From Amphiduros pacificus (taxonomy: Eukaryota; Annelida; Polychaeta; Phyllodocida; Hesionidae): 64,000 nt of DNA. Positions 12,600 to 22,213 of the stretch are shown here, piece after piece. The translations under genes were made by a program, and so were the position numbers. Every line of letters starts with the position of its first letter. Position 1 is the stretch's first letter. The notes below the pieces were generated by a model. It was not told where the DNA came from. It did no database searches and saw nothing but the letters and a program-made list of their open reading frames with translations. The stretch covers positions 39,075,943 to 39,139,942 of the forward strand of contig OX439009.1 of the NCBI GenBank assembly GCA_949316495.1, written 5' to 3'.

Positions 12600-13420
12600 T
12601 TTTGAAATCAAAAGTGATACACACTTGTAGCCAATGCATTTCTTTAGTTTCTCCACGATATGATCTTATTTCCTGATCCTTTGAACTCTGTATTTGGCAG
12701 AGTTTTGCAAGTAATAAAATTTCTTAATGTCAGAAATAGGAAAACCAGCAAGAGGACCATTTCCAAAGTCAAGTGTGTTGGAGACAAGGACATGAGATAA
12801 AGCCACCACAGTTTGTCATCTGGAGACTTATCAAATTTTGAATCAAGGGCGATACCCAGATCAACCAACGACTCAGTGTGCAAAATGTCAATATCACCAA
12901 CTGTTACTATAGTACTAATGTCACAGCAATACTGTGTTTATCAGCCATCATTTATCTTCACTTTATTAGCGATCAGAAAGGACTTTTCCTCATCCATGCA
13001 TTTTTCAAGTACATAATATAAATGTGTCAATATGATGTCTACTCATATCATCCATGGAGACATAGATATGGCTATCATCCACATAAATATGATTTTTCAG
13101 ACCATATATCTTAATGCATATCAGCAAGAGAGGAAACATATAGTTAGTGCAAGGAACCAATTGGTTAGCTATTGAGCAAGCTTGGAATCAGGTCTAGTTT
13201 TTCTCAATTAAATCCAGGCCCAGCTTCTTCAGGAGGGGAGCAATAAGCACTGTTTATTCTGACAAGTACTGCTGGATCTGATCTGACAGTGGTTTGTTGA
13301 TGATGGTAGTAATAAGTGGAAGGAGTTCTTCCAAGAACTCATTTTGGAGCCAAGTGGGAATAGGATCGAGTTTGCAAGACTTCTTTGTCGCTTAAGGACG
13401 TCCATAGATATAGAGGTATG
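12600..13420 (-). mobile_element. CR1/L2-like LINE reverse-transcriptase fragment, decayed
   Basis: Read on the minus strand from 13400 downward, pieces in LINE order are recognisable: LDPIPTWLQNEFLEELLPLI, then VLIAPLLKKLGLD, then HIYVDDSHIYVSMDDM (a YxDD catalytic box), then KCMDEEKSFLIANKVKINDG, then LVDLGIALDSKFD, then IKKFYYLQNSA. They lie in different frames and are broken by stops and a gap between the PLLKK and VPCTNYMFP stretches, so this is a dead 5'-truncated copy. It resembles the 46.8-47.2 kb fragment. Confidence 0.8.
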
Positions 13421-13479
13421 AAACTTTCTAAGTGAGAGATATCGTTTGTCATAATAATATCATCGTTCACCATGCCATA

Positions 13480-13780
13480 TGATAGGTTATGGCGCAGTTG
13501 GTTAGAGTGCCAGTTTATTAGCACCAGTTCCTCTGTGGTGATCCAAAAGTCATGGGTTTGATCCCTGGCTGTGCCGAGATTAAATGCATGATACAGTTTC
13601 ACACATCTAACCTGTTTCTAACCTGTTGTCTTTGTATATCTGTGATTGGGTGGTTTGTTATGTTAAGGACCTGTGACATGACAGCTCAGTGAGGCAGTAC
13701 TACAAGTAGGTCTCGTCACAAAATGACTGAAATAATGTTGAAGGTGATGAAAACCCCAAACAAACAAATGATAGGTTATC
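13480..13780 (+). mobile_element. tRNA-derived SINE with conserved core and CAAA-type tail
   Basis: The head (13490-13575) looks like a tRNA gene, with a box A-like tggcgcagttggttagagtg and a box B-like gggtttgatccctgg. It contains a long insert between the boxes and is followed by unrelated body sequence, so it is a SINE and not a tRNA gene. The body contains gtctcgtcacaaaatgactg and ends in ccccaaacaaacaaa, a layout familiar from molluscan core-SINEs. The family name is inference. Confidence 0.7.
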
Positions 13781-13912
13781 ATGTGTGAGTAGAACATGGT
13801 CATTAAGAAGTGGGAAATGGGTAGCATAAGACTGTTGCAGTGGGTACATGGCATTACTTTATTACAAAAGCATCATAGTTTCTCAATGAAGAAATCACTA
13901 AACTTGTCAGCT

Positions 13913-14767
13913 TGAGTTGAGAGGCCATCAGTGGCGGGCAGGGTTGAGATGAGAGGCCATCGGAGGGGGTCAGGGTTGAGATGAGAGGCCATCAGTGGGG
14001 TCAGGGTTGAGATGAGAGGTCATCAGTGGGGGTCAGGGTTGAGATGAGAGGTCATCAGGGGGGTCAGGGTTGAGATGAGAGGTCATCAGTGGGGGTCAGT
14101 GTTGAGATGAGAGGCCATCGGAGGGGGTCAGGGTTGAGATGAGAGGCCATCGGAGGGGGTCAGGGTTGAGATGAGAGGCCATCAGTGGGGGTCAGGGTTG
14201 AGATGAGAGGCCATCAGTGGGGGTCAGGGTTGAGATGAGAGGTCATCAGTGGGGGTCAGGGTTGAGATGAGAGGTCATCAGGGGGGTCAGGGTTGAGATG
14301 AGAGGTCATCAGTGGGGGTCAGGGTTGAGATGAGAGGTCATCAGTGGGGGTCAGGGTTGAGATGAGAGGTCATCAGTGGGGGTCAGGGTTGAGATGAGAG
14401 GTCATCAGTGGGGGTCAGGGTTGAGATGAGAGGCCATCAGGGGGGTCAGGGTTGAGATGGGAGGCCATCAGTGGGGGGGTCAGGGTTGAGATGAGAGGCC
14501 ATTAGTGGGGGGCAGGGTTGAGATGAGAGGCCATCAGTGGGGGGTCAGGGTTGAGATGAGAGGCTATCAGGGGGGGTCAGGGTTGGGATGAGAGGCCATC
14601 AGTGGGGGGCAGGGTTGAGATGAGAGGCCATCAGTGGGGGGCAGGGTTGAGATGAGAGGCCCTCAGTGGGGCTCAGGGTTGAGATGAGAGGTCCTCAGTG
14701 GGGCTCAGGGTTGAGATGAGAGGCCATCAGTGGGGGTCAGGGTTGAGATGAGAGGCTATCAGAGGGG
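13913..14767 (+). repeat. Minisatellite, ~32-bp unit
   Basis: About 26 copies of a 31-33 bp unit built around ggttgagatgagaggccatc followed by agtgggggtca. Variants differ mainly in the length of the G run and in gtcatc/ccatc. It lies in an intron of the FN3-trefoil gene if that gene is continuous. Confidence 0.95.
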
Positions 14768-15950
14768 AAGGATGTGTCCCTTGATTTATGCACAACCGAG
14801 CCAATGACCCTTTGACATTTTTTGGTCTTGTTTTTCTTTCCTACCGAAAGTTATCAGACAGTAAAGATTAGTTAAAAGTAAGTTATTACTTATTTGTTTG
14901 TGCATTGAACAGTTCTTGTCAATCTGTAGATTAGTGTGATTTGCTCATCTTTCTCTTAAAGCATTCATGAAACCTGGAAGGTTCCAGGCGATTTTACAGT
15001 GAGTTTAAGGTATCTGAAAACAATATATGATCTTAAAATTGACATACATACAGGCTATTAAAATTGGAGCAACACATTTTCGGCCATTTTTTTCACTATT
15101 TAGAGAATGAATTGGAAGATAACACTTATCATGTTGATAGTGCCCTTTCTTGATTTTGTTTTGGTGGTAAAATTATTAAAAATGGATGAATGTTTTTTAA
15201 GTTATGCGTACAAACATCCTAGAAGATTTTGCAGAAATTGAAAATTTAGTTTTATATGTTCTAACGTGTATATCGCTTAGATAGAACCTCAATATGAAGA
15301 TTTCATTGTTGTCATTATTCTGAAAAGCCCCAAATTTCATCAAAGAGGGTCAAATCATAAATTTCACTGATACCAATTATCAGTATTCACAGTTTTGCCA
15401 TTCAAAGTCCTTGTGATTTAAGGCCAAACCAGTGAACAAAGGGTTCAATGTTGCTTTTTCCACATCTCAGCCTTTAAGTTAAGGGGGATTCCATGCAGCC
15501 TTTGAGTCATGTCTTCCCTTTTTGACGGAACGGTTTTCACATGCATGAGATATTTTTCAAATAAATTATATACTTCTCCCACAAATGATATACTTTTCAC
15601 AACCATAAGATATTTGTCACAACCATGACAGTTATTTCATTGATTCAAATAATATTAAAATAATCTTATGTTGTTCTGAAGTATACTCCTGGCAATAAAT
15701 TGCACAAAACATCTCCACCCTGTTTCCCAAGCTGGACAGGTGCCCAACTGGTAACTCATAAGGTGTTTACATGAGATCACAGACAAGCTAAACAAAGCTG
15801 GTTGACAAAGTGTTCAATTGCTGGTGTAGGTGTCATCAGACAACTGATCAAGTGCCACAGAAAGTTGTTCACAGGAAATATTTTGGGTAATACTACATAA
15901 CAGCACTGTTTAGGATATAAACATTCATGTTATGCTATAAGCCTTCCTAT
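14768..15950 (+). other. Intronic or intergenic sequence, nothing recognised
   Basis: About 1.2 kb of AT-rich unique-looking sequence between the minisatellite and the next LINE scrap. I saw no open frame flanked by plausible splice sites and no obvious repeat. Confidence 0.4.
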
Positions 15951-16245
15951 AACAAACCTCTCCATCTTGATCTGGCCATTCCTCCATGGAGCAGGTTTGC
16001 GTTAAGGATATCCTCCGTCCTTGTGTGGAGCGTGTTTATCCATTAATGATGTAAGTTTGCTATCAGAGTTGTTAATTATGTCAGATAGAGATAGATCTTT
16101 CCATCTTGTGGAGTTCTGTACAATGGATTTATTGTCACCTCTTGGGAAAACCTGATGTTTAATCTCCCACAACCGCTCCTTACTCCAGTGTTTCACCTCC
16201 TTAGTCAGGTATATTTTGCGTATAGAAAAATAATTCTGTGACATG
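15950..16245 (-). mobile_element. LINE fragment, linker between endonuclease and reverse transcriptase
   Basis: The minus strand reads LSLSDIINNSDSKLTSLMDK directly followed by HAPHK, and then, in another frame, RKPAPWRNGQIK. This matches the YN..L..LLDKHAP.K.......PWY..EI pattern between endonuclease and reverse transcriptase in CR1/L2/jockey-like LINEs. It is short and broken by at least one frame change. Confidence 0.6.
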
Positions 16246-16296
16246 ATTGATATTGTGTGGTTCTTTCAGTGGGTATTTATTTGGGGTGTATTGCAG

Positions 16297-16578
16297 ATGA
16301 GCCCTTGGTGGCTCCTGGGGGTGTCCAGGTGATTGTATTGTCTTCCCAGACTGTACTGGTCTCCTGGATGGACACAGCTGAGGAGGACAGCTCCATTTAC
16401 ACTGTCCGCTATAGATCACTAACTGACAGAGCATGGCATTCCATCACAACCTCTCAAACCAGTGCTACTGTAGAGGGTCTTCGTCCTAATACTGTGTATG
16501 AGTTTGAAGTGAAAACTTCAACCGGCCAGCGTCAAAGCCCATTTAGTCAAAATGTTTCTGCCACTACATTAAAAGATG
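16297..16578 (+). CDS. FN3 domain encoded by a single exon
   Basis: Acceptor gtattgcag at 16296, donor gtaagt at 16579, phase 1 at both ends, 94 codons. FN3 hallmarks: PGGVQVIVLSSQTVLVSW (A and B strands with the conserved Trp), IYTVRYR, ATVEGLRPNTVYEFEVKT with the Leu-x-Pro-x-Thr-x-Tyr signature, and a final SPFSQNVSATT. It is clearly different from the array domain and is not part of a tandem block. It lies in the same orientation and phase as the array, so joining to the array domains would keep frame. A second acceptor-like ttctttcag lies 27 nt upstream. Confidence 0.9.
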
Positions 16579-16761
16579 GTAAGTTATTTTTCTTCTCCTA
16601 AACGAAAAGTATAGTATTTTGTTTTTTGTTTTCGAAACAATAAAATTACTATTGATTTTGAAAATAAGCTATAAACATTCAAGTAAACTTTTCAACGCTA
16701 AATTTCTGGCAATAATATTGTGTTTGGAATTACAATGGACAATATGGCAACCTTACAAAAT

Positions 16762-17040
16762 GTTTATAATGAAGGCGATATACGTTGTAATAAAGGCAAT
16801 ATACATTGTGATAAAGACAATACACGTTGTAATAATGGCAATACTCGATGTAATAAAGGCATTATACATTGTAATAAAGGCATTATACATTGTAATAAAG
16901 GCATTATACATTGTAATAAAGGTGATATACATTGTAACAAAGGTGATATACATTGTAACAAAGGTGATATACATTGTAATAAAGGTTATATACATTGTAA
17001 TAAAGGTTATATACATTTTAATAAAGGCGATATAAGTTGT
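16762..17040 (+). repeat. Minisatellite, 21-bp unit, in the intron between FN3 exons
   Basis: About 13 copies of tacattgtaataaaggcatt plus one base, with gcgata and gttata variants. It ends only about 30 bp before the acceptor of the next FN3 exon. Open frames on both strands here are a by-product of a unit length divisible by three. Confidence 0.93.
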
Positions 17041-17070
17041 TTTTAAGTCTAAACTGTTTTATTATCCCAG

Positions 17071-17856
17071 AGTCGGTGATTCCAGGACCACCATCGTCCC
17101 TACATGTTAGACCTTTGAGCAAATCCAATTATTTAGTTAATTGGACACCACCAAAGAATGCAGATATTTTGGTACGAGGATATGTTCTTAGCTATTCTCC
17201 TCTGAATGATCACGTGGTCCATAATGTACATTTGGGGGCCAATGAGCGATATTACACCATCATCACTCAAGGTATGTATTATGCAATTCCAATACAGACA
17301 AGACACTACCATATAACATCATCTGAAACCATCTTGTCCCAGAGCTAGGTCAGATATAATAACCTGTCTTATTGTAAAAGATTTGATGATGTTTCTTAGT
17401 TCAAAATATGACATCTAGAACCATTGGGATCTCATGATATATCCAGTCTTATACGGATATACACCACCATATAATATCATCTGAAACCTTCAGGATCTCA
17501 TGATATATCCAGTCTTATACGGACAATACACCACCATATAATATCATCTGAAACCTTCAGGATCTCATGATATATCCAGTCCTGTACGGACAATACACCA
17601 CCATATAATATCATCTGAAACCTTCCGGATCTCATGATATATCCAGTCTATGGAAGAGTGTAATATTTATAATGCCTTTCAATAGCCATTTAACACCTTA
17701 ATGTTTCTCAGTAACACTATATCTAAAATAATGCATTTTTGCTTTTCTGTGATTCTGTAGGCTTTTCAGTGCCTTATGTGATTGGTGTGAGAGCTGCTAA
17801 CGATTATGGAGTGAGTCAAGTTATTTCAGAGACCCTTTACCCCAGTCACCAATCCA
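17071..17856 (+). CDS. FN3 domain split over two exons (17071-17271 and 17761-17856)
   Basis: The first exon follows attatcccag and ends before gtatgt. It is 201 nt, exactly the length of array exon A. The second follows gattctgtag and ends before gtgagt (96 nt). All junctions are phase 1. Key residues: GPPSSLHVRPLSKSNYLVNW with the conserved Trp, VRGYVLSYSPL, then PYVIGVRAANDYGVSQVI, the usual F-G strand pattern. The same exon layout as the array unit suggests this is a close structural relative of the domain that was amplified. The following exon is a trefoil domain in the matching phase. Confidence 0.9.
17425..17650 (+). repeat. Intronic tandem repeat, ~65-bp unit, about 3.5 copies
   Basis: The words ggatctcatgatatatccag, acaccaccatataatatcat and ctgaaacctt recur three times in order, within the intron that splits the FN3 domain. 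Confidence 0.85.
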
Positions 17857-17936
17857 GTGAGTAGGAAGAGACATAATTTTACAACAAAGGATCTCAAAAC
17901 ATCTAAAAAAAATCTTATATAAACTGCAGTTTTAAT

Positions 17937-17993
17937 TTCTTGTTTTTCTTTGTTTGTTTTTTCTTTTTTTTTCTTTTTTCTTTTCTTTTTTTA
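17937..17993 (+). repeat. T-rich low-complexity tract
   Basis: A tract of almost only T with scattered C and G, in the intron before the trefoil exon. Confidence 0.8.
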
Positions 17994-18331
17994 TGACAAT
18001 GACGTTCTTACAAAAATATTTCAAGATGTTGTTGTTGTGCTATAAGGTTCCATGAAACCATAGAGGTCACAGAAAATGTACAGAGGTTTTGGGTATGCTT
18101 AAATGATATGCGGTCACGAAACTGTGATACAAGCAAGCTATCTCACTAAAATCAACCAAAATACACTGACCATGGTTATTGTGTTTTGCTGAAAGTGCCA
18201 AGTACTGGCTGTACTCTTTTGACCGTATTGAGTAATCTCTGCTTGTCGTTTATCATACTGTCTAGAAGTCAGTATTTTCTATTATATCTGTATATATGTA
18301 TTTTTCAAGATATTTATATCACAAAATATAG

Positions 18332-18472
18332 GTACAGAGGTGTGTGAGATAGATCCCACAGAGAGAGTGGACTGTGGTTACCTGGGTATCAACCAAGATG
18401 AGTGTGAGACACAGAGGGGATGCTGCTGGTTGCCAACTGAGGCAGAGGGACCATGGTGCTTCTATTCTTCAG
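18332..18472 (+). CDS. Trefoil (P-type) domain exon 1
   Basis: Acceptor aaaatatag, donor gtaaat, 141 nt, phase 1 at both ends. The translation contains CEIDPTERVDCGYLGINQ, then DECETQRGCCWLPTEAEG, then PWCFY. Six cysteines in the order C-x9-C-x9-C-x5-CC-x10-C, with the R.DCG.LGI..DEC...GCCW core and the terminal WCFY, identify a trefoil domain (a three-loop disulphide fold found in secreted mucus-associated peptides, mucins and zona-pellucida-type proteins). The codon split fits the preceding FN3 exon (A + GT gives Ser). Combining FN3 and trefoil modules in one protein is uncommon as far as I know. Confidence 0.9.
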
Positions 18473-18589
18473 GTAAATAGTACTTTGCTCCATAAAAGGC
18501 ATCCTACCTTAATGAGGGTTGGTACCATATATCCTTTTGATCACTTTAGGTAAGTTGAAAGAGGTCATCGTATGATCCACCCAGACGTG

Positions 18590-18800
18590 TTTTTTTATTT
18601 GCTCTTGGGGTTGGACATTGCTTAGTGGCAAGACTTCTTCCCCTCATGCTAGCGGTTGGGGGTTTTTAATTCCCATTTGGTCAATATTTGGGTCATGCTG
18701 CATGACTGAGAAAGGTGGAAATCATTTGAATGGTTCTTACCCTAATCAGGTCCTAACAACTGGTTATTCAATACAATAATCTATATTAATATGTTTATGT
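18590..18800 (+). mobile_element. Degenerate tRNA-derived SINE
   Basis: The head contains ttgcttagtggcaagact (box A-like) and gcggttgggggtttttaatt (decayed box B-like). The tail near 18745-18800 (gtcctaacaactgg, then aataatctatatt) matches the tail of the element at 30.94-31.13 kb, suggesting both belong to one SINE family. It lies between the two trefoil exons. Confidence 0.5.
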
Positions 18801-18952
18801 TATAAATAAAAATAAATATCCCTATTTGTCCTCAAAACGAGTAGGGAATTGAGTCCCCCGATGACAGGCTTTATCTCGTCTGAAGTATATAAACTTGGGT
18901 TGGAAATATGCTTAATAGAGATTTTACAAACATACAGAGATGGCCAGGAGAG

Positions 18953-19087
18953 AGGTGTGTGAGATAGATCCCACAGAGAGAGTGGACTGTGGTTACCTGG
19001 GTATCAAGCAAGATGAGTGTGAGACACAGAGGGGATGCTGCTGGTTGCCGACTGAGGCAGAGGGACCATGGTGCTTCTATTCTTCAG
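18953..19087 (+). CDS. Trefoil (P-type) domain exon 2, recent duplicate
   Basis: From the gaggtgtgtgag word to the gtaaata donor this copy matches exon 1 except for two bases: one changes Asn to Lys in GIKQDE and one is silent. The six cysteines are kept. The only acceptor giving phase 1 is the ag at 18951-18952, which lies in a purine-rich context with no good pyrimidine tract, so splicing is uncertain. The flanking intron sequence is not similar to that around exon 1. It could be a used tandem domain, an alternative exon, or a copied exon that is not spliced. Confidence 0.65.
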
Positions 19088-19517
19088 GTAAATATACTTA
19101 TTAGTTCTTAAAATCATTAAGGTAGATAAGGCCCATTAATAGCAATGATGCAAGTTATATTTTTTATCAGCTGAGTTCGCTTTCGGTGGTTTATGTTCAG
19201 AGTATATGTCCTAAGATCTATATGTTTCTAGTTTCAGATGCAGAAACCCAAGGAAGTGACTAGTTATTTCAGCATGTTAAAGGAAACATCTTTTAAACAA
19301 AACTATATACAAAGAGATATGTTTTGGCCACATCAGCTTCATTGATTAGCACCAAAATATCGGGATCTGGACTCGGAACAGTACTGCGGACTTTTGTACA
19401 TAATTTGCATATTAATAAAATGCAACAATACTCATTTTCATTTTGCAATATATGGAGATAAAAATCGCTTAACTCATGACGCTCTGTTGTCCATTACTTT
19501 ACATGATATCCAGTTCA

Positions 19518-19689
19518 TCTACAGTTTGCCTATTGTCTACAGTTTGCCTATTGTCTACAGTTTGCCTATTGTCTACAGGTTGCCTATTGTCTACAGGTTG
19601 CCTAGTGTCTACTGGTTGCCTATTGTCTACAGGTTGCCTATTGTCTACAGTTTGCCTATTGTCTACAGTTTGCCTTTTGTCTACAGGTT
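19518..19689 (+). repeat. Minisatellite, 18-bp unit
   Basis: About 9-10 copies of tttgcctattgtctacag with t/g variants. It lies 430 bp after the last trefoil exon. Open frames here follow from the unit length. Confidence 0.93.
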
Positions 19690-20048
19690 ATTTTCTTGTC
19701 AATGCATTTTACGCCAATTTATAACATGTGCATATGAAAAGAACCTAATGAATGAAAGAATCTATTTTTAAAGGAGGGGGTCATAACAAAGTTCATGGAA
19801 TTCGCTAATTTTCATAGCTTTTTTAGGGGACATTGAACTTTGTTTTTCATACAGAATATACAGAAAACTTGAATAGAGGAACATTATTGATGGAATAAAA
19901 TTACAATAAATCAAAGAATTGAATTTCCTAGCTCTAAAAGCAAGAGTAAAATATAATTCTACAATTTGGGCCATCGTTATTTTGGTATTTTGGCGAGGGG
20001 ACCGTGTACAATAATAAATAGATCAGAGAAAAATGAGAACTAAGTCAA

Positions 20049-21388
20049 TATGGTGCTTCTCAGAACCTAGATGGTGCTTCTCAGAACCTAGATGGTGCTT
20101 CTCAGAACCTAGATGGTGTCTCTCAAAACCTAGACGGTGCCTCTCAGAACCTAGATGGTGCCTCTCAGAACCTAGATGGTGCCCCTCAGAACCAATATGG
20201 TGCCCCTCAGAACCAATATGGTGCCTCTCAGAACCTAGATGGTGCCGCTCAGAACCTAGATGGTGCCTCTCAGAACCTAGATGGTGCCTCTCAGAACCTA
20301 GATGTTTCTCTCAAAACCTAGACGGTGCCTCTCAGAACCTAGATGGTGCCTCTCAAAACCTAGATGGTGCCTCTCAGAACCTAGACGGTGCCTCTCAGAA
20401 CCTAGATGGTGTTTCTCAGAACCTAGATTGTGCCCATAAGAACCAATATGGTGCCCCTCAGAACCAATATGGTGCCCCTCAGAACCAATATGGTGCCTCT
20501 CAGAACCTAGATGGTGCCTCTCAGAACTTAGATGGTGCCTCTCAGAACCTAGATGGTGTCTCTCAAAACCTAGACGGTGCCTCTCAGAACCTAGACGGTG
20601 CCTCTCAGAACTTATATGATGCCGCTCAGAACCAAGATGGTGCCTCTCAGAACCTAGATGATGCCTCTCAGAACCTAGATGGTGCCTCTCAGAACCTAGA
20701 TAGTGTCTCTCAAAACCTAGACGGTGCCTCTCAGAACCTAGATGGTGCCTCTCAAAACCTAGATGGTGCTTCTCAGAACCTAGATTGTGCCCCTAAGAAC
20801 CAATATGGTGCCCCTCAGAACCAATATGGTGCCTCTCAGAACCTAGATGGTGCCTCTCAGAACCTAGATGGTGCCTCTCAGAACCTAGATGGTGTCTCTC
20901 AAAACCTAGACGGTGCCTCTCAGAACCTAGATGGTGCCTCTCAAAAGCTAGATGGTGCCTCTCAGAACCTAGACGGTGCCTCTCAGAACCTAGATGGCGT
21001 TTCTCAAAACCTAGATTGTGCCTCTCAGAACCTAGATGGTGTCTCTCAAAACCTAGACGGTGCCTCTCAGAACCTAGATGGTGCCTCTCAAAACCTAGAT
21101 TGTGCCTCTCAGATCCTAGACGTTGCCACTCAGAACCTGTGTGGTGCCTCTCATAACTTATATGATGCCGCTCAGAACCAAGATGGTGCCCCTCAGAACC
21201 TAGATGGTGCCACTCAAAACCTAGATGGTGTCTCTTATAACCTAGATGATGCCTCTCAGAACCTATATGGTGCCTCTCAGAACCTTGATGGTGCCTCTCA
21301 GAACCTATGGTGCCCCTCAGAACCTAGATGGTGCCACTCAGAACCTAGATGGTGTCTCTCATAACCTAGATGGTGCCTCTCAGATTCT
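20049..21388 (+). repeat. Minisatellite, 21-bp unit (ggtgcctctcagaacctagat)
   Basis: About 63 copies, with variant types including ggtgcccctcagaaccaata that recur in blocks, which indicates higher-order duplication. A frame stays open for about 440 codons through the array, but the reading drifts between WCxSEPR-type and DGASQNL-type repeats as small indels shift it. There is no gene-like sequence or splice context around it, so I annotate a repeat and not a protein. Confidence 0.93.
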
Positions 21389-21927
21389 AAATGCGTGATA
21401 GTTTACAGTGCAATATTCTAGCCCCTATCATAAATTCAGAAATCTACCCTAATATTTGCAAAATGTGCAATACAGTCAACTTAAAAAACTATCCGAGTGT
21501 TATTCAAAATGGACCAAGCAAACTATAATATAAACAATAAACAATATAAGAAAACTGTTCCATATCTGTTTGGTGTCCTTGGGTCAAGCAGTGGTCAGCG
21601 TTGCTGGGATACTACATTCTAGCTAAGCTGCATGTACAACAGAACACGTGTAGATGGTTTGAAGGTTGCAGAGGAAGGGCCCAAAGGTCTTTATTCATAT
21701 ACACTATATACTGAGGGTATATTTAGGTGGCTGTGCAGCATAGTAGGGAAGGCATACAATAACATTGTTACACAACCTCAATATTTACATGAATACATCC
21801 ACATATAATTAAGGCATAATTTGACAAACAAAAATATTTATAAAACATAGAAAAAAGGGACAGTCTACTCGAGCATGCAACATATGCTAAAAGATGTGAT
21901 ACTGATTACACACACACACACACACAC

Positions 21928-21966
<39 letters not shown>

Positions 21967-22213
21967 TGGGGGAATATATATATATTTATATTGGGGGAAT
22001 ATACATATATGCATGTATTGAAACATTTGTAGATTTTTAAATCACTTTTTTTAAATCAGGTGCATACAAAGTGATGACGTTTTACACCTCAAATGTGCTA
22101 GTGTTAGGACGGTGTTTTGGTGCAGCAGTTTGTCCGATAATTAATTTGTATGTAATTTAATTAACACAATCAATTGTCAATCAATTTTCTGATGATATAT
22201 ACCAGTATGGATC
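21389..22213. other. Downstream flank of gene A with dinucleotide tracts
   Basis: About 0.8 kb with no host exon recognised. A (CA)n then (TA)n microsatellite lies at 21909-21962, followed by two copies of tttatattgggggaatatat. On the minus strand this is the 3' side of gene A. A minus-strand AATAAA (tttatt on the plus strand) near 21690 could be its poly(A) signal, which is only a guess. Confidence 0.4.

Noticed and set aside
13488-13575. tRNA gene on the plus strand
   Set aside because: Box A- and B-like words are present, but the spacing is stretched and no cloverleaf forms; it is the head of a SINE.
18440-20100. 21-bp array seeded from the end of the trefoil exon (shared atggtgcttct)
   Set aside because: Only 11 bases agree and the sequence between the two places is unrelated; chance is enough.
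20033-21364. Open frame of about 440 codons across the 21-bp array
   Set aside because: The unit is seven codons without a stop, so any frame stays open. The reading shifts between two repeat phrases through indels, and there is no flanking gene structure.
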